From the NCBI RefSeq assembly GCF_024362695.1, contig NC_065413.1, forward strand, positions 16,279,511-16,343,510: a DNA stretch of 64,000 bases, in the 5' to 3' direction. The position numbers were made by a program, and so were the translations under genes. The stretch is from Pectinophora gossypiella. Taxonomy: Eukaryota > Arthropoda > Insecta > Lepidoptera > Gelechiidae. Shown here piece after piece: positions 57,479 to 64,000 of the stretch. Under the pieces are notes generated by a model, which saw nothing but the letters and a program-made list of their open reading frames with translations, was not told the DNA's origin and did not search any database. How positions within the stretch are numbered: the first letter of the stretch is position 1; every line of letters starts with the position of its first letter.

Positions 57479-57639
57479 TTTTATCACTTCACAAAATCAA
57501 CAGTTCAACACTAGTAAAACAACTTAATTAACTTATGCACTAATATCACACTAAGGAAATTGTCTCAAAACAATTGTCTTTTCAAAATTAATTATATTAT
57601 CAATTTTATCCCATTTGTTGAGATTTAAAAGTAACAGAA

Positions 57640-57870
57640 TATCACTTTAATTTGACGCGTGATCGGTATCTGGGCGGCATGGGCGCAGTGGTCACAGTGG
57701 TCGGGTGGGCGCGCGGCGCGGGCGGCTGTCGGGTCGCGACTAGGCGCTCACAGGGCGGCGTGTCTCGCCAGTTGTGTCTACTTCGATCGCCATTGCCAAT
57801 GACAAATCGCCAAGGAACCGTCATATAATACGTAACGGATTTTTGTTTTTGTATTTTTTTTATACACGCT
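57640..57870 (-). promoter_or_regulatory. Probable 5' UTR and promoter region of the transporter gene
   Basis: This is a strongly GC- and CpG-rich island in an AT-rich window, just upstream of the start codon on the gene's strand. A TATA-like TATAAAA is at 57858-57864. The interval 57479-57640 before the ATG has upstream ATGs but no splice site that stands out. The transcription start cannot be fixed by eye. Confidence 0.4.
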
Positions 57871-57879
57871 AGTTTTAAT

Positions 57880-58370
57880 GATCTTTTATCAGCTGTTAGA
57901 CATGACGTGAAAAGCTTTTTTCGTGGAAAACTTGTAAAAGTTTTTTGTTTTCTTTGATAGATTACTGAAAAACTTGCAGAATTTTTGTGTAAGTAGGTTA
58001 TCTACTATTCAAAGAGGTATAGACACAATTCACGCTCACAAAGCTCTACCGGAGTAGACAGAGTCAAAACAGCGACATTCAACAAAACATATTTGTTTAT
58101 CGCGTTTTAATGTCTAACTATGTAAACTAATTGAATGAAGTTATTTGTATTTGAGTTTGACTTCACCACGGAAGGAAAACATTGTGAGGAAACTCGCTAT
58201 CTCGGGAAATGCATTTTCGGAGGTATGTGACCTATCCTGTATTGGGCTGGTTTTCCCCTCGCGGGTTGGAAGGTCAGACATGCAGTCGCTGCTGTAAAAA
58301 ACCGGTATTGTCAAATCTTCAGGTTAGGTAAGCGTACTCTGTGAAAAACGGGATAATGCTAGGGAGATGA
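57880..58370. other. Upstream flank with reversed SINE4
   Basis: 58150-58370 carries CGGGAAATGCATTTTCGGAG and a GGTCAGACATGCAGTCGC run ending GGGAGATGATG, the SINE4 3' half. The rest is unassigned. Confidence 0.5.
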
Positions 58371-58759
58371 TGTTTTTATTTTATTTATTATTAAAAAAAA
58401 GGTATACCAACAGCTTATATAATCAAACATTAAAAAAAATAAAAGTGACATCAGGATTAAGACTGTTACATAAGCCAATTATAGATGCTTCTTTAGATGT
58501 GGCCTTTTTAACCCCCCAGTAGTTTCAATTTAATTCATTTGCTTTCTGAAATCATCTCGTGGTATAGAGGCTCCCCCTGGTTAGATGACCAACAAAGTAA
58601 ACTTCGCTACATAAGCAACAGGCTGCAAACAGACGTGTAGGCTTTTAGATATAAGTAGGTATGTATATAATGCGTATAGTATACTTATATTTATGAGGAT
58701 GTTACCGTTCAGCTGTTTGATAAGGGTGATTATTACCCCTCCGGACTCGTGGTCACACC

Positions 58760-58921
58760 AGGGGCCTGTTTAATAAAACTTACAATTGTAAATTACAATG
58801 ACAATTTGATGTACATTGCGGAGTGTGTTATCCCAAATATTTTGCAGTTTCAAATTAGCTACGTAATGAACACCAAATTGTCGTTGTAAATTACAATTGT
58901 AAGTTTTATGAAACAGGCCCC
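58760..58921. mobile_element. Palindromic MITE, copy 2
   Basis: CAGGGGCCTGTTTAATAAAA to GAAACAGGCCCC. Same interior as 34913-35057, in the opposite orientation. Confidence 0.85.
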
Positions 58922-59024
58922 AGGTTGCCACACCATTACGTCTTGTTGCGACTTACTTTACAGCCATGTCGTATTGACTTATATTTAACAAATTGAAACA
59001 ACGTCCCAATAAATATCAATAGGC

Positions 59025-59405
59025 TAATAGACTACTACTACAGATACTATAGAGAGATACTTTTTACGAAACGTCAAAACGATAGTTTTCTATGGACTTC
59101 GTTTGGAAATACTGTCCTGTGACGTCATCAATAAAAGCGGTCAAACATCGTACTCATTGTTACTTAATAAATAAATAAAATTCGAAAATAAGTAAAATTT
59201 AAATATATTATTATTTTTTTTATTATTATTATTATTTTTAATTTTGTATTTTATTTTAGTTTAATTTTTCATTTTAATACATATGATTTTAATTTTTTAG
59301 TAGAAAAGTAAAATAAGATTGATTTTTAGTCATCTTAGATAGGCTGCTATTTCTAGTTTAGCATTTTATAATTTATCTTTAACCCAGTCAAATACCCAAT
59401 TATGT
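59025..59405. mobile_element. MITE of the 28463 family, reverse
   Basis: GATACTTTTTACGAAACGTC, AATAAAAGCGGTCAAACATC, TTTAACCCAGTCAAATACCC. Confidence 0.78.
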
Positions 59406-59479
59406 TAAAGCAGACAAGGTTCTAAACTACATACTTAGGAAATAGGAATTAACATCGTCTATTTGGAAGAAGGATTGAC

Positions 59480-59885
59480 TAACATTGTGAGATCGCCGAT
59501 TCAAACCCAGAACGGGCCTAAACCAATGATTTTCTAATTTGTTTCAAATTTATATTTGGGTATTTAAATGTTTATTTGTCGTGTGCTCAGCGGTCAAGGC
59601 AAACATCCTGAGGAAACCCACTGAATATGTATTCATTGGAAAACAGACACTCGTGCCTAGGTAAGTAGAGGTTATGGGATTTCATTTGCCTTTCCTACCC
59701 ACAGATACCCGCGAAATATGTTTTCGGAGGTGACCTAATCCGTGGGTAATTGGGCTGGTTTTTCCTTCGGGTTGGAGGATCAACCAGGTAGTCGCCTCTG
59801 TAAAAAACCGGACCTGTCGAATCTTCAGGTTGATTAAGTGGATGCTTTGAAAAACGGGATAACTCTAGAGAGATGATGAATGATG
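59480..59885 (+). mobile_element. SINE4, long copy
   Basis: GATTCAAACCCAGAACGGGCC, CCTAAACCAATGATTTTC, GTGCTCAGCGGTCAAGG, GACCTGTCGAATCTTCAGG and AGAGATGATGAATGATGA. Confidence 0.65.
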
Positions 59886-59926
59886 ACTTAAGCAGACTAT
59901 GATCCTGATGCCTGGAGACACCGCCT

Positions 59927-60238
59927 AATTTGATTTTAAGTTATAGCCGTTTTGTTCTTATCCCTTGAAAAGGAAAGGGACGACTGTTGACATCTGTTCA
60001 TTTCAAAATGAAAGAATTAATAACCTGGATGAATCACATAGTACGAGTATGCGACCCGTATGATCAGTTCTGTCAACTTAATTCTGTCGGGTTGTTGTGC
60101 AATTGAAAATTTTGAGAGGGTTGCTTAAGATTTCTGCCCAAAATTGATTAGTCCCTTTCCGTTTCAACAGATAAGAAAATGACAGGTATAATTTAAAATG
60201 TAATTATATGGTGTGTATTGGAATTATCACTAATTTAA
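59927..60238. mobile_element. MITE of the 17229 family
   Basis: TTTTAAGTTATAGCCGTTTT at the left; the right arm, read in reverse, gives TTTAAATTATACCTGTCATT. Confidence 0.75.
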
Positions 60239-60420
60239 AAGTCACGCTCTTGTCGGTGTAGCATTATCCATGTTACATTTTAGGGAAAAATAGAGCAGTA
60301 GTTTCCCTCTTGACTTCTGCCCCGCAGTACTCTGTCTGACGCGAGTGGGATGGCACCCAGAGTAGTCTATACAAAGCCATACTAGGACTCCTGTTCTCCA
60401 CCTCTGAATAGTACTGACCA
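60225..60420 (-). mobile_element. Family E LINE tail, reverse
   Basis: AAAAGTCACGCTCTTGTCGG, CCGCAGTACTCTGTCTGACGC, CTCCTGTTCTCCACCTCTG. Confidence 0.7.
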
Positions 60421-60725
60421 GACCAGTTTCAGGTCATATAAGCATCAAAATCTGCCTAAAATAAGTCTTATTTTTTTCTCATAAATATATTTAGTGGTAC
60501 TTCCCTAACATACCAAGAAAGATTTTTTTATAGATGTATTAGGTTGATCTTTTTAATCCCTCTATCTAATCTAATAACTTTGAAAATAATTAATCCGTTA
60601 ATCCAGCTTATAGCAAATTGTGCAGACAAGTCCTAGATCTTTATCTAATTAGCGGAAAAAATAGAACAACCTAAAATTTTATGGATTAAAAACTAACACG
60701 ACAACATAACAACAACAACAACATA

Positions 60726-60925
60726 AATAGCCTATATACGTCCCACTGCTGGGCAAAGGCCTCCTCTCAATCAACCGGAGAGGGTATGGAGCATACTCCA
60801 CCACGCTGCTCCACTGCGGCTTGAATCACCAGATTGTCCGAAAAAGTAAGTTGATTCCGTGCTTCGGAGGACACGTTAAGCCGTTGATCCCGGCTATTAG
60901 CCGTAAAAACACCTCCAACACGAAC
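60726..60925 (-). mobile_element. SINE2 with internal deletion or rearrangement
   Basis: Starts as a reversed SINE2 tail (60726-60818), then switches at GCGGCTTGAATCACC to the forward SINE2 body (60821-60915). Confidence 0.75.
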
Positions 60926-61007
60926 CCAATTAAAAAAAAACTTTTTTTAAATCAGGAATGCAATATATCATATCTTATTGATTGTCACATGAGCTCTGTC
61001 TACCTCT

Positions 61008-61112
61008 TTTTTTTGACGTGACTCAGTATAGATTTCACTTAATAAAAGAAAGACCTCGTCTTCTATTCCGTGATAGATATTGCTGCAAATGGCAACTACT
61101 TGGCCGGACAAA
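61008..61112 (-). mobile_element. Retroposon family A, interrupted
   Basis: TTTTTTTTGACGTGACTCAG, a foreign piece of about 45 bp, then GCAACTACTTGGCCGGAC. Confidence 0.65.
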
Positions 61113-61309
61113 AGTCTATGTGTCAAATCTGCGGATTTATGTAACTTTAGTTGACGGCAAAACAATAATAGCTTCAAAATTTCCTATTCATATAAACATT
61201 GTGTTAAATGACTTGATAAATAGTGTCTATCATTATTTGTAACCAGTATGTGCCATTACAGGGAATGTTCCCAGTTTGGAAACGTTCCCGGCAGGTATTT
61301 TTTTAAAAT

Positions 61310-61366
61310 AATTAAAGCACATAATAACGGGTTCTTATTATGATAATAACCGCGCAAACTTAAAAC
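61310..61366. mobile_element. Hairpin-less copy of the 23986 foldback
   Basis: TAATTAAAGCACATAATAAC to GGGTTCTTA, joined directly to TTATGATAATAACCGCGCAA. Confidence 0.72.
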
Positions 61367-61371
61367 AAGGT

Positions 61372-61543
61372 ATTTTTTTGTCCGTGACTTATTGTAGATT
61401 TGCTGCAGATGGCAATAATTACTTGGCCGGACACATGGGGAGCGCTGAAGGCTCTCACCTGGTAGGTACAACGTTTAAAACAACAGGCCTAAGGGTGCCC
61501 AGTTGGGCGCGAACCTCGGCTCAGGGCGTCGACTGAGAGGCAA
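61372..61543 (-). mobile_element. Retroposon family A, mid-length
   Basis: TTTTTTTGTCCGTGACTTAT to GGGCGTCGACTGAGAGG. Confidence 0.82.
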
Positions 61544-61549
61544 AGTAGA

Positions 61550-62645
61550 TATTGATATTTTTGAATTTGAATTTGAAATTTCTGTTAGAAATAAGTTGTG
61601 TCTTTTGTCTCTCTTCGTGTTGTCTTATTGAGTTTCAGTTATCCCGTGAACAATAAATTATTAAATAAATAAATAACATCACGCCCATATCTACTAAGGG
61701 TTAGCAGAGTTATAAATAAAAAAAGTAAAAAGGCGCAAAACTTATATTTACCTAACCTTTAGGGAGAATGCACCAGAGTACAAGATAGAACAATTTGAAA
61801 ACGAAAACCAGCCACTGTTTTATTATTAAAGAGTTTTCCCAACGGGAACATTCCCAGTTTGGGAACATTCACACAACACACCTCACTGTTGGATATGGAT
61901 TCAGTAGCCGCGTGCTAACTGTATAACAACTTAAATAAAGAAACAAGGGATTATTTTTCGTTTTAAAGGTAAGTGCCTTATTTGTAAAGCCTCAGATTGT
62001 CCGGAAAAACAATTGGTGTATCAGTTTGCATATTTTCGTACGGCAACAAAAATCTTCTCGGTCGGATGAGAAAATGAAATTAATTATTGCCAAATTGAAA
62101 TTACCGAATTGAAATTAATTAAAATACATCTAGGTTTTGTTGAAGAAATTCATAATCTTTTGTGTCACTAAATATGAGGCGACGGTATTTTGTTTTTTCT
62201 TTTTTTATTCGGAATAACAACAGCTAGTTTTACATAAATATTTTAAGTTATAATTTTTCTATATACGCCAAAATAGTTATCCACTTTGAAATTATAATAA
62301 AATCTTCTTGTAAAACCTACTTAAGTAACTTATTCTTCTTCATCTAATCCTATTATCCCCTGTTGTGATGTAGGGCTCGAATAACAGCTTTCCACTCCTC
62401 GCGAGCTTTTGCAGGCTCTGTAGCTTGCTCCTATGACATGCCGAGAGTTTCAACTCTCGGTCAATCGAGCGTTTCAATCTCCACAGTTCTGTGTTTGTAG
62501 TAGTTTTAGGCCAGAAGATCTTTAATATAACTACCGACTGTACCTACTTACTGCATAAAAAACTAGTTTATATTTTAAAAATTCGCCCATTTTTTGATTC
62601 CTATCGAGTGTATCGAGTATATTTTTGAGTACATTGCATCACATT
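61550..62645. other. Upstream flank, unassigned
   Basis: GGGAACATTCCCAGTTTGGG near 61845 resembles GGGAATGTTCCCAGTTTGGA near 61260. Otherwise no gene or family is recognised. Confidence 0.4.
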
Positions 62646-62649
62646 AATA

Positions 62650-62707
62650 GCCTATAGTATACGTCCCACTGCTGGGCACAGGCCTCCTCTCAATCAACCG
62701 GAGAGGG
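62650..62707 (-). mobile_element. SINE2 tail fragment
   Basis: CGTCCCACTGCTGGGCACAGG and CAATCAACCGGAGAGGG. Confidence 0.75.
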
Positions 62708-63111
62708 ATTTTTTTGGGATTTTGGGGGGGGGAGGGTTGAGTAGTTACTATAAATTAAGATAGTAGCATGGAGAATGCTACGTTGACAAGAGCGCGACTC
62801 TTCTATGAGCGATGATGAAGTTAAGATACACGAAGCCTGCGAAATGGCGTAGATTCAAAAATGTTAAATTCCCCTTCAACAAGTTTGTCTATAATACGCT
62901 GAATAAATGATTCTGATTCCGCAACAGTTTTCAACAATCACGTGACGGTTGCGTGACTGCGCGACCAATCATCGTTTATACGGCTTCTGCATAGGAAACT
63001 TTCTGTTCCAGGGTTGAGAGATGGACAAATCATGGTAAAATATGGAAAAAAAATGTTTTTTTTTTATAGAAGCGAGTGCCTGTCTGACCTAATTTGAAGG
63101 GAAAACCTTGC

Positions 63112-63370
63112 CGGGTCTGCATGACAACCGCGCCGCGCGCGGCACGATAATTTGCTCATATAATTCATAATTATAAATAAAAAAATCATAATTATTTTTT
63201 TATATATTATTATTATTTTTAATTTTTTTAATTGTTTTTTTTTTATTTTTTTACGTTGATATAATTATCGAGCGCTTGGACCAATAAACGACACGAATGC
63301 TATCTAAGTAGATGGACGTCAAACGGCTATTGGTCGAAGGCCTCGATATAATTCGCGATTCAGTTACTTT
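63112..63370. mobile_element. MITE of the 41604 family with AT-rich insertion
   Basis: GTCTGCATGACAACCGCGCC, an AT-rich insertion around 63160-63255, then GACGTCAAACGGCTATTGGT. Confidence 0.72.
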
Positions 63371-63646
63371 TTACTTAACGTCAAAACAAGAAAATTTTAA
63401 GGACATTCTATGAAAAAGAGGACTTATTATTACGTTTTTCTTGATTAAAATGATTAAATAAGTTAAATCGAAAAAAGAAAATGTTTTTCATTAGTTTTAG
63501 ATCCGTCTTTATTAAGTAATCAGAATGTTAAGATTGATTTTGAACCTAATTATGATGCACGATATTTTTTTTATGACTACGGAAATTGCATTCATTTGTT
63601 TTCGAAAATGCGATGATTGCTGCGGAAAATTTAAAAAATAGAAACA

Positions 63647-63692
63647 TTTTTTGACGTGATTCATTGCGGATTTGCCACTTGCCGCACATGGT
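63647..63692 (-). mobile_element. Retroposon family A, 3' end only
   Basis: TTTTTTGACGTGATTCATTG and TTGCCGCACATGG, with a short internal duplication. Confidence 0.65.
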
Positions 63693-63829
63693 ATCAAAAC
63701 CCAAATAGGCACCATAAGAAGGGCCTTCAACCGAATATGCCTTCTTACATGACCGAGGCTTTCACTCTTGGCCCCCGGCACAAGTGACCCGGTTCATAAG
63801 ACAGATGACTCGCTCAACACATAATCAGA

Positions 63830-64000
63830 ATGAACGTGTTGCTGTTGCAGTTTCTTGACATTTCTTCTCCTCAGCCATAACACCTTGCGAAATGACGTAA
63901 ATTCAAAAATGTTACATTGACCTTCAACAAGTTTATCCATGATAATTACGTTGAATAAATGATTCTGATTCTGATTCAGTAGTTTTAGGCGGATGAGACG
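63830..64000 (+). mobile_element. LINE-tail block, then family D cut by the window edge
   Basis: ACACCTTGCGAAATGACGTA to ATGATTCTGATTCTGATTC, then CAGTAGTTTTAGGCGGATGA at the edge. Confidence 0.6.

Noticed and set aside
55023..55352. 109-residue open frame as a gene
   Set aside because: It overlaps a SINE4 remnant, has a lysine/aspartate-rich low-complexity end and no recognisable domain.
57642..57824. 60-residue minus-strand frame next to the transporter start
   Set aside because: It lies in the GC-rich presumed 5' UTR/promoter, has no family match, and is better explained as an upstream open frame or chance.
1..64000. CRISPR arrays, prokaryotic operons or phage genes
   Set aside because: No regular repeat-spacer pattern or Shine-Dalgarno-led gene series; spliceosomal introns and SINEs show a eukaryote.

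Overview
This is a eukaryotic, AT-rich, intron- and transposon-dominated window, almost certainly from a moth or butterfly (Lepidoptera). The pointers are long T/A runs, GT-AG introns of up to about 20-22 kb, very dense short interspersed elements with tRNA-like heads, many foldback MITEs, and fragments of the RTE-, CR1- and Jockey-type LINEs common in lepidopteran genomes. No prokaryotic feature, CRISPR array, stand-alone tRNA gene or rRNA gene was found.

One host gene accounts for the protein-coding content. It lies on the minus strand from a start codon at 57478 to a stop at 4270. Twelve exons join in phase to a 531-residue protein of the synaptic-vesicle-glycoprotein-2-like / organic-cation-transporter-like branch of the major facilitator superfamily (MFS). 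Only about 1.6 kb of 53 kb is coding. Coding exons (high to low): 57463-57478, 36725-36778 (with a look-alike alternative at 37403-37462), 14519-14680, 13689-13833, 13060-13199, 9934-10181, 9361-9560, 8806-8959, 8022-8148, 7337-7496, 6339-6466, 4270-4331. The most unusual host features are the pair of related phase-1 second exons, and a tandem triplication of the TM1 segment in which copy 2 is in frame but ends in a stop codon.

The rest is layered mobile DNA. 1-4.2 kb is the 3' flank (LINE tails, a foldback MITE family, a SINE). 4.3-15 kb holds the ten 3'-most exons in short introns. 15-36.7 kb is one large intron full of LINE tails, SINEs and nested MITEs, including a twin-primed RTE copy bounded by an 11-bp duplication (32.1-32.7 kb). 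36.7-37.7 kb holds the two alternative second exons, each beside a palindromic MITE. 37.7-57.4 kb is the first intron, with a 461-codon open reverse transcriptase frame (43.5-44.9 kb), a 16-bp minisatellite (51.6-52.0 kb) and more SINEs. 57.5-57.9 kb is a GC-rich stretch that looks like the 5' UTR and promoter; 58-64 kb is upstream flank made of repeats.

Several insertions can be dated relative to each other by nesting and target-site duplications: MITE in MITE, SINE in MITE, MITE in SINE, LINE tail in SINE, and hAT-like MITE plus LINE tail in one retroposon. Exon joins, motifs and repeat matches were read by eye from the sequence; family names are judgements from motif knowledge, not database results.
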